A stretch of 64,000 nucleotides of DNA from assembly GCA_031213475.1 (NCBI GenBank), contig JARUPZ010000003.1, positions 15,246,869 to 15,310,868 on the forward strand, read 5' to 3'. The stretch comes from Nereocystis luetkeana. Taxonomy: Eukaryota; Sar; Phaeophyceae; Laminariales; Laminariaceae. The notes below the pieces were generated by a model. That model was not told the origin of the DNA and searched no databases. It saw nothing but the letters and a program-made list of their open reading frames with translations. Of this stretch, positions 10,211 through 22,481 are shown in pieces; the stretch's first letter is position 1, and the number at the start of each line of letters is the position of its first letter. The position numbers and the translations under genes were made by a program.

Positions 10211-10934
10211 CTACCGGGGGGGGGGGCTACCATGCCACATCTCATGCAGGGGCTTGCTCTCTAGATTGGGGCTCCTTGCTGTGTGGTTCAAGGCCTCACA
10301 CGCATAGCGGGACACTTTCGCCCACAATAACGAAGTGGCAGAGAGTTGCGCGCCGGGACAATGCTCAGGAGCCTTGATTCGGCCCGCCATTATTGCGGCC
10401 GTCTGAATCACACCTAGCTCGCGCTCTGCTACCCCATTGGATTGGGGAATATCGGCCGTCGTGGATTCCTGCTTAATACCTTGTGATCTAAACATGTCTC
10501 CAAACTTCCAGACGCGGAATTAACCACCCCTATCAGATCGGACGATTGCCACCTTAGAAGGGACATAGTATGTACGAGAATCCGCGAGGAGCTGCTCGAA
10601 CATTTCGACGGCGTCCGATTTGTGGCGCATAATGTACACCCACGTATGCCTTGAAAAAATGTTCGCGCACAGTGATGAAAGTATGCCGCTTTCTCCCGGA
10701 AGGCTCTGCCACCTTAGGTCCACTCGAATCCACAAAAAACCCTCCCGAGGTTCTGATCTCCTTGTGTGTCCGTGGACTTCTTGAGGTTCTTGTTGCGAAG
10801 ACCTTCGCCATGGAGCACCCCCTGCACTCCAGCAGCTCTCCCCCGAAGACAAGTCCTTGTTGTTTCGCGGTCGTGCGGCGTAGGGCGTCGGGATAGTGTT
10901 CAGAAGCGCAATGGAAGTCGTTGATGCTGATCAC
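10211..10934 (-). pseudogene. Copia GAG-pre-integrase and integrase
   Basis: At 10934-10780 the minus strand reads HCASEHYPDALRRTTAKQ, then GELLECRGCSMAKV, the H-H-C-C zinc-binding pre-integrase motif. GGFFVDSSGPKVAEPSGRKR carries the first catalytic Asp. AIVRSDRGG at about 10550-10525, in a second frame, carries the second Asp. GIKQESTTADIPQSNGVAER at about 10480-10420, in a third frame, carries the Glu. The triad is therefore intact at residue level but the frames do not connect, so this copy is inactive. Confidence 0.85.
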
Positions 10935-11472
10935 AGACTTGTTCAGCAGTTGCCGCGGGGTGAGTACAGCACAGGCATCTTCCCTGCTACTGCAGTCGAC
11001 TAGGTAGCCGTAAAGGCTGTACTCGTAGAGGGTCCTGCTGAGCGGAACCAGACGGGATGCTCTGACGTGAGCCTGGCTGCAATGTGGGGGCCCCTTCGAT
11101 ATTGTGGCCGCTTTTGACGAGAGGGGGCAGGGATAATAGGTGGTAGTGGAGGTTCCGGCACGTGTGCAAGGTTTGTTATCAGCACTTGCACGAGACCATT
11201 TCCGAACCGAAAGGAAGCATTCATGTCATCGCATCCTCCAATCGATCGACTGCATCCATTGGCGATGGGCAGTTTGAGGTTAAAAATCTCGAAACGCGAG
11301 CACGCAATCTGCTGAGGGCCTCACGTGAGTAGACGCGCCGCTATCACTGACCAAGGCCTCGTCTCCTACCTGCCAAGCCGACTCTCTTCTCCTGAACCAC
11401 CAGCGCACTCGCCTGTATCTTCGGCCTTGAAAGCTGAGGCCTAGACCGTGCCTTTTTCTTGGTCGTCGTCTC

Positions 11473-11697
11473 TTACCTCAACCTTGCTCGCCACCGCCGG
11501 CACAACTTCTTATTTCGACGAGCGGCAAGCATCAGCAGCGTGCTCCCGCCCGTTGCATCGGCTGCATCTATTATCCGCGGATGTAGAGTAGTGCAGTTAT
11601 CGGCAGTGTGCCGCCGTCCTTTGCATCGGCTGCATAGCTTCGCCGTGCAGCCAGTCTTCTTATGGCCCTTCTTGTCACACATATAGCACTTGCCCAC
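11473..11697 (-). pseudogene. Copia Gag nucleocapsid with two CCHC zinc knuckles
   Basis: The minus-strand frame gives CYMCDKKGHKKTGC, then CSRCKGRRHTADNC, both exact C-x2-C-x4-H-x4-C. Tandem knuckles of this kind bind genomic RNA in Gag. They lie between the UBN2-like capsid part and the pre-integrase, as expected. About 12 residues after the second knuckle the frame becomes low in information, probably reaching the protease region (about 11300-11000), where no D-T/S-G motif could be seen. Confidence 0.8.
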
Positions 11698-11821
11698 TAG
11701 GGTACTTATTTTCCGCTGGTGACTTTGGCGCTGCTGCCATCGCCATCAGCAGCCGCAGCCAAGCCACCGCCGTCCTCGTTGGTGCCTCTACCGCCTCGTC
11801 CGTGGTATCCCCGACGTCCGC

Positions 11822-12460
11822 CTATTTTTCTGCCACTGTCTCCACCTTTCTCGCGACCATTGCCACCGCCGCCTCGGAATACATAACATGGCCTGCATAG
11901 CCAGCATTGGACGCCTTCTTCCTGTCTCCAGAAAGTCGGTGATGTCGCTCTCGGACAGCCTTCATTTTTTCATCGCGACCGGTGCTGTCACGAGATGCCA
12001 GGTTCCGTGTCTCGACCTCGTCAATAAATATCGTGTATAGCACGTGGTCGTCAAGTGCCAGGCCTGTTGTACGCATCTCCGCGGCAAGATCCTCGATCCT
12101 ACCCGTATCCCCGAGCGGATTGCTCCCCGACGCTCTCTTACAATTACAAAGGCGTCCGCAGAGGTCGGCTTTGGCCCCCGTCGTTTGAGGACCGTACCCC
12201 TAAAGAAGAACGTCCCACAAATCCCTCGGCGAGGCACACCTGTGCTGCATACTCTTATCACTCTTGCTCTTCAGCGCCGTCGACAGGAAGTTCCACGCCA
12301 TTGTATGCATGAGCGCACTTTCACGGGTCAACCTCGTGGCGACAAGGGCCGAGTTTATATGTCCTAAGTCCCCTACAGAGATGTACTTCGGTGGATCCGA
12401 CACGAAGGAAGACAAGCGACCAATTTATTTGGCGTAATACCGAGCGTCTCTTGTCCAGGG
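11822..12460 (-). pseudogene. Copia Gag capsid region (UBN2-like)
   Basis: Minus-strand frames contain ALMHTMAWNFLSTALKSKSD followed by ASPRDLWDVL at about 12310-12200, matching the A...W..I..sl....... tA.e.Wd.L pattern of Copia Gag. After a frame change comes LALDDHVLYTIFIDEVETRN at about 12060-12000, matching the g..i.d...v...L..LP..y pattern. The upstream open stretch 13008-12475 (177 codons) may hold the Gag N-terminus but shows only a charged helix-like segment and no recognisable motif. Confidence 0.6.
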
Positions 12461-13099
12461 GTCGAACGCAGGTTTCATCTCACCCAACGATGGCACATCA
12501 GTGTGCTTAAAGAAAAATGACGTGAGAGGGTCAGATCAAAAATCCACCACCCAACTCGCTGCCAGGGTATGCATCCCATTCTCCAGCCCTCCCTGGCTGG
12601 TCTGGCTGGCCCCTCGGTAGGCCAACCTCGAAAGGCGATGCATTTCCTCCGCGTTCCGTTGTTCCCAATTTTCCCCCTGGCGCCCTCACGCAAGCTTGAG
12701 CCTCGTCCTGTTAAATTGTCCCGTGCCATGCCTACAGCAGCAGCAGGGGTCTCTCTTACAGCAATGGGTGCTGTCCCACGCAGAATCTCCCCAACAGCAG
12801 CGCTTCCCTCAGCGCTGTCGGGTTCCGATCGGCCGGTGTCCCTCGCGAACTCGGCCGTCATGTCCCTCATGGCGTTTATCACCGACGCCTGACTGTGCTC
12901 CAACGCCAACTTGACCTCGTGTCGCAGCTCTTCAACTCCATCTGAACGTTCGCGCCCTTCATTGAACCAATCCCTTCGAAGACATCCTTGACCTCTGACA
13001 CCAGACACTGAACGTTCAAGTCATTAGTGTGTTCGTACCAGGGTAGAGTCCAAGCGTGGATGCCTTGACTATCACATGCTCTGATGAGATTATGCACAA

Positions 13100-15160
13100 T
13101 CGTTGTATTAGAGGACAGAGGAGGGAAAGAGAGAGCGCGGAGTGCTCGTCTCTAGAGCACACTGTAAAATTTCTAATATCGCCTGTGAAGGTATACGCAA
13201 CCCTTTACAACTTGAAACCGTCGCTGCCTGAACGATCCCAACGAACATCAAATACCAGGTAGCACTTCACGGTATCCCACCGGCCTGCCGTATATCTCGC
13301 ACTGTACACATTATCGTATATAGTACAATCTCTCGCTTTAAAGACCGAATAGGCTCTTCGGAAATCAATTCGCGGCGCCTATCGCCCGATATTTGCTATA
13401 AATAAACATAAACAAAACATCAAGCACCAACCCCGACATACAGTTGATGACTAAATATCACACGGGAATTTTCATCCGCTCGCGCACAAGCTCGTAATGG
13501 AAATGGAAACTTCGTGTTGTGTGGATGCCAGGCTCTCGACCCAATCGCCGGAGGAATAACCAGCGTCGGTTTCATCATTCGTCGAGGTTAAGGATAGCTG
13601 TATTTAATTATACGACTGTGGCCGCTGGTATTCCAAGACTTCTTGCTGCGCTCATGAGCCCCATATGCTGTCCCGTGCACAACTACACCCAGGATCCTTT
13701 GAACGCGAAGAAAGGGCAGTCCCCCTCGCCTCACTTCGCATCCTTCATTCCGGATTGTCGTCAAGCCTAGATCAGCCAACAACCTGGCGTCCTCTCGACG
13801 CTAGTCAAGCAAGAAAGGAAAATGCTACAGACTCAAGCCAAACATGAATGCGTCCTCAAAATTACAATTTTTTCCTGCTGCCCACCCGCAAAACCACAGA
13901 GCATCCTTTCATCCGGTCGTATATCAAAGCAAAGGGCGGTATGCACGTATCGATGTCACAATCACTCAAGACCCCAAGAGTATAGTGTTTCACCTGGAGA
14001 GAAGTGGGTTTCAGGGGGGACGAGTCGACGAGTATTTGGGTTCCCCCCTCCATTGCCGAGGAGCACAGCTCCGGATTCTCAAGATTTCCGTCGTGCCACG
14101 GGCTGCGTCGCTCGAACGGGGGCTACTGGCAGGGTCTACGACACCAAGACATCACCACGGGAGCAAGGCGCTCCTTGCTGGCGGCGTTGACGACCGCAGA
14201 TCACGGCAGGGTCTTCGTTTTTCGCTGTCTCCTGGTGCCGCATAACAATCTCGGGACTCGGACGATTTCAAGCTTTGGTCAGTGCCCCCTACCCCCTCTC
14301 CGAGAGCAACAGGTGTCTAGTGACACCAAGATTGCGCAGACCTCCTGGAAGATATCCCCATTTATATGGAAGAGCCCCAAGAGACTCGCATGCCCCAACA
14401 ACGGAGGCGGGCTCGGGTGGGAGTCGAGAGGAAATAACACCACCGTGACACCTTTGTCACGTCAGGAAAACGCGCCATCGGGGAGCGGCACCATTCGGAC
14501 CGCTCACAAGATAAGGTACGGCGCGCCGTGAGCGACAGGACCCCGCGACGAGAGCACGTGCGGGGGGATTTCCCCTCGCCAGGACGAGGGTGCGCACCCG
14601 GACTGCCGCTGGGACTAGCGTCCGAGCCTCAAAATATGCAGAAGGTAATTAAACACAACACAGTCATACAGCACCCCACCTCCGATGCAAGCGATGGTGC
14701 GGTGACGGCTGACGTCACCAGCGTCACAGTCCGGACCGGTACCGTCCCAGCTGAAATCACCGTCGGTAGCAGACGCCGGACCGGAACCTTCAATTCCGAT
14801 AAAATCGCCGACAACGCCACTATGCCTCTGACTGCAACTGACTATCCGTACCTTTGCTACAGTAATTCATCAGTCCAAACCCGCGCGCCTGTTTCCGCCT
14901 GGTAACAACGGGGCTCATCACCCGTTCCCTACGCCACAAGGTCTGCCGCCCACTCTCGGAGAAGAGCTGCGCACTCTCCCAAAGCCGCCGGCGTAATTTC
15001 TACCGGCACGCCCGATACCACCAACGGTGCGTCTGGAGGCATCCGCACTGCGATGAAGGAAGCTTTCATCAATGCGAGGCATTCATATTTTCCGCCAAGG
15101 CGTCCATCGGTGGAGTCAATGCTCGCACTGTTCCCAACGGCGACGCCTCAACCATTGCCG
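13100..15160. other. Unassigned region right of the Copia element
   Basis: Several open stretches exist (plus 13822-14190, 13844-14245, 14004-14531, 14528-14905), but they overlap in different frames, lack recognisable motifs and show no splice-site logic. Between about 14640 and 15250 the plus strand has Thr/Ala/Ser-rich, coding-like composition with scattered stops, which might be a decayed gene or element. The Copia 5' LTR should lie close to 13010-13500 on the minus strand but I could not identify it. Confidence 0.3.
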
Positions 15161-15443
15161 TCTACATCACAGGCCGCCAAGCCACTGCCGACACCGCTAT
15201 GATCGCCATCGCCGACGGCTGCCTACCCCTTGACAGGTAGGCCACTCTGATCGATGGAGGTGGTCCATGCGGTCGAATCGTCACCGCAGTCAGCGACCAG
15301 TCCTGAATAGCTATACTGTCAAGGCCGTCACCACCGACCCCCGCAGTGGCACCAAACCGGAGGAGTTCAGGACTCGTGTCGATCCCCGCAAAACGATCGT
15401 CGCCACCACCACAAGCACCTCCGATGCCAGCATAAAGAAAAAA

Positions 15444-15797
15444 GGGCCCAAACGCTTGCTGCGTATGCTGCGAGGTTTTTGGTGGCTCTGATAGCCATTC
15501 TTCTACTGTCTTGGTACGTTCCGCATCATGGGGTGGGGGGCAACCTACATTGTCCAGCCAGCCGGGCGTAGGCAACTATCAATTAGCCCGGCCGAAGAGC
15601 TCTGGCAGCGCAGAAATGACGGGCCCAAACGCTTGCTGCGTATGCTGCGAGGTTTTTGGCGGCTCTGATGGCCATTCTTCTACTGTCTTGGTACGTTCCG
15701 CATCATGGGGTGGGGGGCAACCTACATTGTCCAGCCAGCCGGGCGTAGGCAACTATCAATTAGCCCGGCCGAAGAGCTCTGGCAGCGCAGAAATGAC
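15444..15797. repeat. Recent 177 bp tandem duplication
   Basis: Two units, 15444-15620 and 15621-15797, both start GGGCCCAAACGCTTGCTGCG and end GCAGCGCAGAAATGAC. I found only two substitutions between them, in GTGGCTCTGATAGCC versus GCGGCTCTGATGGCC. Near identity implies a recent duplication. No gene can be assigned to it; minus-strand open frame 15575-15162 crosses the first unit but is unrecognised. Confidence 0.95.
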
Positions 15798-15799
15798 GT

Positions 15800-18000
15800 T
15801 ACGATAGCGGCAGTATCGGTCGCGCGGCAAGCAATCCCGGCTGGGGGGGGAAGGTGGGGCATTCGCCAGGGCCACACGTGCTGGTGGAGGAAACAGTCTT
15901 CGTGGCAGTGTGTTGCGAAACCTGAGCCCACCAAGTCGTGAGGTCGAGGGTCAGGATGAGGGAAGCAATCCAGGCATGTGGGGTTATTTTTGATGTACTC
16001 AAAAGGGTCACCGTTTACAGTCTGCATCGGACAGAACAAGCTTGCAACACATGCCTGCGGTATACAAATAATCGTGAGTAATCAGACCACCCTCAAGTCC
16101 GGCGACGATCCGACCGAGTCGAAATTTACGCCCGCTCGTGTCCCAGAGGATTAGAGCGTGATTTGATGCTAGGGAGAAAGTCTCCCGGGTATGTAGATGG
16201 TAAACTGATTGCTTTGCGCCACAGCTCGGGTGCGATGACCAAGTGGAAGCGAGGGAGGGCCGAAAAGGTGGCCACCCACAAATTGGGGAGGGGCGGTATA
16301 CAACGCAACCCCTGCTGATACGAAAACGCCTGGGGGTATGCGGACCAACCCGTAGCATGTCCTCGTCTGTTCACTGACACCGCCGGCCACATTCAGCCCC
16401 ACACCTACAAGCGGTCCACGCGTGATCTGGGTTAATTTCGCACGTTCCTGACGCAGCAACAAAGTTGCACATACGAAGACCTGGCGTGGCCATTTTATCG
16501 CACATCCCGGGTACTCGTGAGCTCCTCGTTGCTCTCACTTCTACTATGTTTGAGCGGGAGAAGGGTACACGCGCAGGAGCACGTTGCCCTGGCGTGTGTC
16601 CTGTATCCTGGCCCTAACTGCTGCACCCTCAAGTTGTGCCTTTCGTCTGCTTGCCCTTCATGATATTGTTGGAGGGGATAGGTAGGAAAGTCTTAAACGC
16701 TCGTACACCCGTTCCGTCCCCGACCCCGCCTTCCGCCGGTAGCACAACAATTAATTATCATTAGCAAAAGACCGAACAGTAGGCAGGGTTGTGTATTTGT
16801 GTACGTGCCACGGGTGTACTCCCTTTAGAGATCCCCAGCACGGGATTCACTTATCACCTGTCTGGCGTTCGCTCCTGTCGCCGTCCGGCACTCGACGCCA
16901 TTTGCGGGGCGTAGGTCTGCGTCGTTACCAACGCAGCACGTGGAACCACATTCTCTGCTGTGGGCACAACCCACATGTGCCTGCAGTAGGATTCACGGGG
17001 GGTACCCTACGGATTATTGTACCATGCTCGTATCCTGCTCGTGCAACGTGCGCCATCGTTGCGCCCTAGGCTTCGTTGAGGATGACATCCCTCGAGCCAT
17101 GCCCCGTGGGAGAAGCCTTGTAATGTCCCCGAATCTGGTTTGTGAGAAGTATCAACAACTTGATCTACACCCCCTTCTTCAAGCCATTCATAGGCCCGAC
17201 AGGTCGGTGGACACAACGGAAGAGCGGGCGATAGTCGCCGCAACTGGCCTCCGCCTTCTGAGTGGGATACAACGTCCGTCGGAAAAGGTAGATGTGTTGC
17301 GGAGTGCAGCGGAACGAGCAGGGCATGGCGTAGCAGGAGTGCAAGCGCCATGAGGGGGGGGGGGTGAGGAGCGCACGGAACGCCCTCAGAAGTTCGCTTT
17401 GTGCGGCGAGCTTGCCCGTACGGGGTGCGCCATGGAAAGCCGCACAGGGGTCCGTCTCCAGAGCAGACCAGCCGACTTAGGTTGGCCAGTAGACGAGGGG
17501 CTGGGCCGCCTTCCCGTAGAACGTTCCACTTCGAGCAACCATTGCCGAGAGTCCACCTGTGGTAAGACCGCGCTACCAAGTGGGGTGCCCATCAACAGCG
17601 ACACAGGCGACTATGTGACGATCAGTGACTGCGGGCGTGGGGGATGTCACGAGCTGAGGCGAAGACGGCCAGCATGCACAAGGGAAGAGGGAACGACACC
17701 GAAGCATCGTGTGCCTACTGCGGTCCGGCTCGAAATTACTCTGCTGGGGAGTCGATGGACAATCGCATCTTCTGCCGCATTTAATCACAAAATCGCCAGT
17801 ATTCTTAGTCCTAACCCTCCTGGAAAATAAATGATCTACCTCAAGCAGGGGAAAGTGTTTTGCATATAGTAAGATTGCAAGACCCCCCCCCCCCATCTTC
17901 TGTGCCCATAGCAACCTCCTTATCCCAGAAAACCATTCGTAACGCCTGTCATCGGATGGGGAACTCACACCCAACACCACTACAACCACCATAGGGTCCA
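15800..18000. other. Unassigned region
   Basis: Open stretches on both strands (for example minus 17579-17007, 16358-16008; plus 16940-17353) overlap each other, carry no domain motif and are not supported by plausible splice sites. Poly-G and poly-C runs occur near 17350 and 17882. I see no gene here that I can support. Confidence 0.3.
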
Positions 18001-18012
18001 ACCTTTTGCTCT

Positions 18013-18065
18013 GTCAGCGCGTCAGCGCGCCAGCGTATCAGCGTGTCAGCGCGTCAGCGCGCCGG
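18013..18065. repeat. 8 bp microsatellite, GTCAGCGC-type
   Basis: Six to seven imperfect copies of GTCAGCGC / GCCAGCGT / ATCAGCGT follow each other without spacer from about 18016 to 18063. It is a simple sequence tract outside any recognised gene. Confidence 0.85.
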
Positions 18066-21000
18066 CTTGGGCTAGGGGGTCCGACACAGTGGGCGATCAC
18101 GATATATCAAAACAGCACCACAGTCCATTTGAGCGCAAAACGTTGTCTATCCGTGGCCGCGGGCTATATCATGGCACCAAGAACATGAAACAGCGGCAAC
18201 AACAGCATGTATGTAGGTAGGTCGTGGGATGAAATCGGCAGTAGTAGCGTGTCCTGGCCCCGGGTCCAAAATATCTGCATTCCTACGAGCGGTGCACCGG
18301 ACCCGCACACCAGAAAAGTGGCAGAATACCGCGACAGATGACAAAAACAAAAATTGATACTATCAAGTACCAGGTACATGACTTTCCGCGGTAGAAGCGG
18401 TTTGTCCAACCCAACCAGGAAGCGGACGCACCGTGAGGAATCCTGCAAACAAACCGTGGCAGCGAGCGACTACTACTACCGCTGCTGAAGATGCTGCGGA
18501 GCGGTACGTACTAGACTAGTGATAGTATAGCCCTCCGCAATAGACGGAGCCCGTCAAGCTTCCGTATGGTGAGGAACTCCCGCCGTATTTTCGAGAAACT
18601 TTATTGGGCAAATATTCCGAGCGGAATTCGCCACCGGGACGCTCAATCCCGCCCCTTCGAAACGAACTATATGGTCCACGCCAACACGCACGAATGTAAA
18701 TATGCACCTGTGCTACACACAGTAGGGGCGGGGGGGGCAGGATAATTGTGACCGACGGAAAATATGTACGACCGACGGGGCTCCCTCAAATGAGGGAAAA
18801 CTGCCCCAAATATAAGTTTCCAATCCCATTGGTGACTTGAGCAACAGTATGTGTTGTTAACCAGCCGAGCCAACTGGGATTTTCAGTACATAAGTTCAAC
18901 AGTATATATCTGGTAGGGGGTTGCGCTCATGCATATACCATTGTTCACAAAACGCTTTTTTTTAGTGTCAAGTATGGAGCTCCTCCTACATGATTAGCCT
19001 GACAGAATGTTGGTACCCTCCAGATCGTAGCACGACTCCCTCAGCAGTTGTCGCCGTCCACCACCCGCCCCTTACAAGCTTCCCCCCTATGCTCTTGATT
19101 ATTCTACACTACACACTGCAGGCACATCATCAGTAGTGTCACGCTAGTCTTACTCACAACAATCACGCCACTTTTTTCGTTTTCTTTTGGCGCCCAACCC
19201 CCTCAACATGTATCGTGCTACCCCTCCGTGCATACACCTCCTACCAAAAATCTAAAACCGAACTAGACCTTGCGAGTCGAACGCGTTACAACAGTGTTTG
19301 GACAACCCAACCCAACGCAAGCCCCCATCCGTGGCATCTCCAGCGTCATAGCCCCCAGACAGCCCATCCTTTCGGCGACTTCGCCACATGCCTGCTGTAC
19401 GCGCCGACCCTAAACACCCCTCGTACAATGTACAGTGAACACTTCTCGAATAACCTCCTGCCCCCACCTCCACAAGAAATTCGTTCGGGAAGCGCCCGCC
19501 GCCACACGCTCTTATCTTCTGCGCCAGGTACTACCAAGCCGACGACGCCTCGCACGAGAACGGGAGTAGGCTAACAGCATAAATACCTGTCAACTGCAAA
19601 CATTTGCTTGTATCGGAAAGCGCTGGTCCCACCGGGCAAGCCTACAGCGCCTTCGACCCTAGCACTATTGCTGCTACTACAGTACGTCTACACCTGTAGA
19701 TGCAGCCTCGGCTAAAGCTTCGGTTAAGCAATCCCCTGCTAAAGCCTGGATTGTAGGTTCGGGTATCGTAGCCCCGGTTGCTGCTATCGCCTCGCCCCTT
19801 TTCCCTCGCCAAGCCGCCGAGCCCTGTCTATGGCGTCTTCGAACTCCGAGGAGACGAGGCGCTCTAAGAAAACTACTCCAAAGCTATTACCCAGGTCAGA
19901 CCAACCTTAAGCCCGTACCAGGTGCTTTCTTTCCGCCCCTGGTCCGGCGCGTGTGTGTACGGAACACATTCCAAAAACAGCAGTTAGTTACACGCTAGGC
20001 AGTCACGCCAGTTGCTCACGCCCCTCAGCGACCCGAGCCCTGTATGGGCCGGTCGTGCTCCCCTAAGTACAAGGAACACAGACAGAGGCTACCCGCTACA
20101 GCTACTAGTATCCTGGTGCGTCCCGCTCCCCGCTAAAAACATCCCAGATATGTACCCATAAGCTTATGGCTGTTTTTCTCGCCGCCTCGATCGCTTGTGG
20201 GGTGTGCCTGGTTATCTTGCGCTGTATCGGCATCTCGCCACCACGCCATGACTACTGCCCTGTCTCCGCGCCAAACGATTCGAGGCGCAAGCGAGCCTCA
20301 CACACAAGATCAAGTTCATCGCCAGAGGTTCGGAGTGGCCCGACGGGCACGTCTCAAGAACAGGCGGGTGCTGGGTGCTCCCAGCGCTCACCCGCAAAGC
20401 CTCGCCCGATCAGCGCAACGCAACAAACAAAACGCAACTCACTCGCTCTATGCGCTCGCAACAACAAAAACACCAACAACAGTAAAATATTGTTGAGGTG
20501 TACTACTTTGTGCCTGAACAAAATGAACCACTAGGTAGCCAAAAAAGAACGACGGGATGCATGCCATCACACGCACGCATCCAGATACTCAAAACGACGA
20601 CTGAACACGGATATATACATACACCACTCTGTCCAAAAGTGTAACGATATGCGCAAGACACGACCCCGCCACGAAAACACCTGGCACGGGACACACCCTA
20701 ACCTTGCCATGTTCCCAAAGCTTCTAGCCTAGATACCTTCTACATTATCCTCTCCCCCACCTCCAAATCATGCCGCTAGCCTACCAAAACAATAGAAAGA
20801 GCTACTATAGAGCAGACACCTTTCCAGCCCCCCCCCCTCCGCCCCTCCCCCGAGAGCATGCCTCAGGAAAGATCGCCCCTACTAAAAGACACCCTTGCAA
20901 CTCTGCTTGCGCCAAAGTATGAAGCACGATGCGAAGCACTCGAGAAACTGCAACTACGGGTGCACTGCAGCATACGCACAGCAAACTATAACAAGCAAGA
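18066..21000. other. Unassigned intergenic region
   Basis: Short open stretches (plus 19215-19574, plus 20166-20534, minus 21044-20805) have no recognisable motif. The sequence between 19640 and 20160 has many near-identical short CTAAAGC / TACTACAGT words but no periodic array that I could fix. No RNA gene was recognised. Confidence 0.3.
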
Positions 21001-21015
21001 GTTCTACTAGTAATA

Positions 21016-21125
21016 TTACGGGGGGCCATAGTAAATAGGACCAATTATTGTTAGTAAAAAGAGCGAAATATATAGGTGTTCGTGTCTACCGTAGGTCCTA
21101 CCATATTTAATTTGGTCCCCCGTAA
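21016..21125. mobile_element. MITE family A, copy 1
   Basis: The copy begins TTACGGGGGGCCATAGTAAA and ends ATTTGGTCCCCCGTAA, terminal inverted repeats of about 25 bp around an AT-rich core containing TTGTTAGTAAAAA. It is 110 bp long with no coding capacity. Nine further copies occur in this window. Confidence 0.85.
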
Positions 21126-21249
21126 TACAAGACAAGGAAAAAAGGGCCCGCGGGCGCAACGCTTTCAGCCTGCAGGGAGGAGCTACTGACTGTATAGCCC
21201 ACTGTAGCGCTGCGGTTCAAAAAATATAATAATATGTATAGACCCACCG

Positions 21250-21670
21250 TTTGCTGGCCGACACCTAACTTAGCTCGCATCATAGCTCACTGCCGGTACA
21301 CTTCGGCCCTTTGCCGACACCAAAGTCAGCCTGCGTCGTAACACAATGCCGGTGCATATCGGCACTTGGCCGACACCAACTTTAGCGCCCCCCCTCCCCC
21401 CCCCCCCCCCTGTCGCAGCACACTGTCGGTACACATCGATCATTTGCCGACACCCAACTTAGTCTCCACCGTGGCACGATGCCGGAACAGACCAGCACCC
21501 GGCCGACACCCGCGCCATGACACGACGCCTATAACCTTCGGCACTATGCCGCCACCTAACATAGCCCCGCGCCGTGACACATGCCGGCGCACCTCGACAT
21601 TTTGTTGACGCCTAACTCAGTCTGCGCCACAACACAATGCCGGCACATGTGGACACTTTACCGGCACCTA
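21250..21670. repeat. Degenerate 56 bp tandem repeat, about eight units
   Basis: GCCGACACC-type anchors occur at about 21257, 21313, 21369, 21446, 21502, 21548, 21605 and 21661. Most spacings are 56-57 bp. One unit is lengthened by a poly-C tract at about 21389-21410. Each unit pairs this anchor with an AATGCCGGTACAC-like block. Divergence between units is substantial, so the array is old. Confidence 0.8.
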
Positions 21671-21689
21671 TCGTAGTCACCCCTTACAG

Positions 21690-22445
21690 CTTAGTGGAAT
21701 TTTCGATCCACAAGACGTTCCTTCAAAAACTCCCCCTTCCTTGGCAACAGCAGTCACGATAGGACTGGAGGGGAAAAATCCCCCCCCCCTCCTCCGCTTT
21801 GTGGCGATTCCGACCCAGCAGGCGTTCCGTCAAACACTCGCTCCTCGGCGACAGCTATCATGATAGGAGGGGAAGGGAACAATCCCTCCCCGCTTTGTGG
21901 ATTTCCCCACCCATCCGGCGTTTCTTCGAAAACTCATCACTTACTTGACGAAAGATAAATGGGGGGGGGGGGGGTGGGTGTTCGATGTCATGCATGGCCG
22001 TAGTCGTTCGACCATAGACCCTAGAATCCCTACAATACCGGGACGGGGGGTGGCAATCCTTCCCCGCCTGGGGGGGGTTCCAATCCAGCAGGCCTATTCT
22101 TTTCGCACTCATTGGCAACGGCAACGAAGATAGGAGGAGAGGGGGGCAATCTCTCCGCATTTTGTAGGATCTCTGACCCAGTGGGCGTTCTTCCAAAACC
22201 TCTCGACTCCTTGGAAACAGAAACGCCTATAGGGAGGGAGGCCCCCTGGTTTGTGGGGTTTCCAACCCAGCAGCGTTTTCCTTCAAAACTTCGCCACTAC
22301 TGCTCGACGGCTACTACCACAGGAGGGGAGGAGAACAACCCCCTGCCCGCTTTTTGGGTGTTCCAACCCAGCAGCGTTCCTTCCAAACCCTGCCACTCTT
22401 CGACGACAGCCACATCGAAAGAACGGGGGCTGGGGGGAAAAATGA
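21690..22445. repeat. Degenerate 91-100 bp tandem repeat with a nested insertion
   Basis: Units contain CCGCTTTGTGG, TTCCAACCCAGCAGCGTTCC, TTCAAAACTC and a purine-rich ATAGGAGGGGAGGGGAACAA block. Anchors lie at about 21795, 21891, 22155, 22246 and 22346. The large gap between 21891 and 22155 holds about 110 bp of a dispersed SINE tail (21965-22075). It directly follows the 56 bp array. Confidence 0.75.
21965..22075 (-). mobile_element. SINE tail inserted in the 91-100 bp array
   Basis: GTTCGATGTCATGCATGGCC, then GTAGTCG, ACCATAGACCCTAG and CCCTACAATACCGGGACGG match the 3' part of the SINE copies at 28186-28440 (opposite strand) and 62355-62605. The insertion interrupts an older tandem array, so it is younger than that array. 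Confidence 0.7.
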
Positions 22446-22481
22446 TTTAATGAAACAAAAAATAGTGGCTCCCCCTCCAGT

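Larger units (their letters stand above)
7951..13008 (-). mobile_element. Decayed Ty1/Copia LTR retrotransposon (minus strand)
   Basis: Read on the minus strand from 13008 down to 7951, the remnants run: gag (UBN2-like, about 12450-11822), two CCHC zinc knuckles (11697-11473), GAG-pre-integrase (about 10930-10780), integrase (about 10780-10211), a Pro-rich linker (about 9900-9630), reverse transcriptase (9527 to about 8500) and RNase H (8301-7951). Integrase before RT is the Copia order. Most modules keep their key residues but lie in different frames with many stops. The RNase H ends at the conserved SKH just short of its final residues, so the 3' end is truncated. No pair of LTRs is recognisable. 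Confidence 0.85.
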
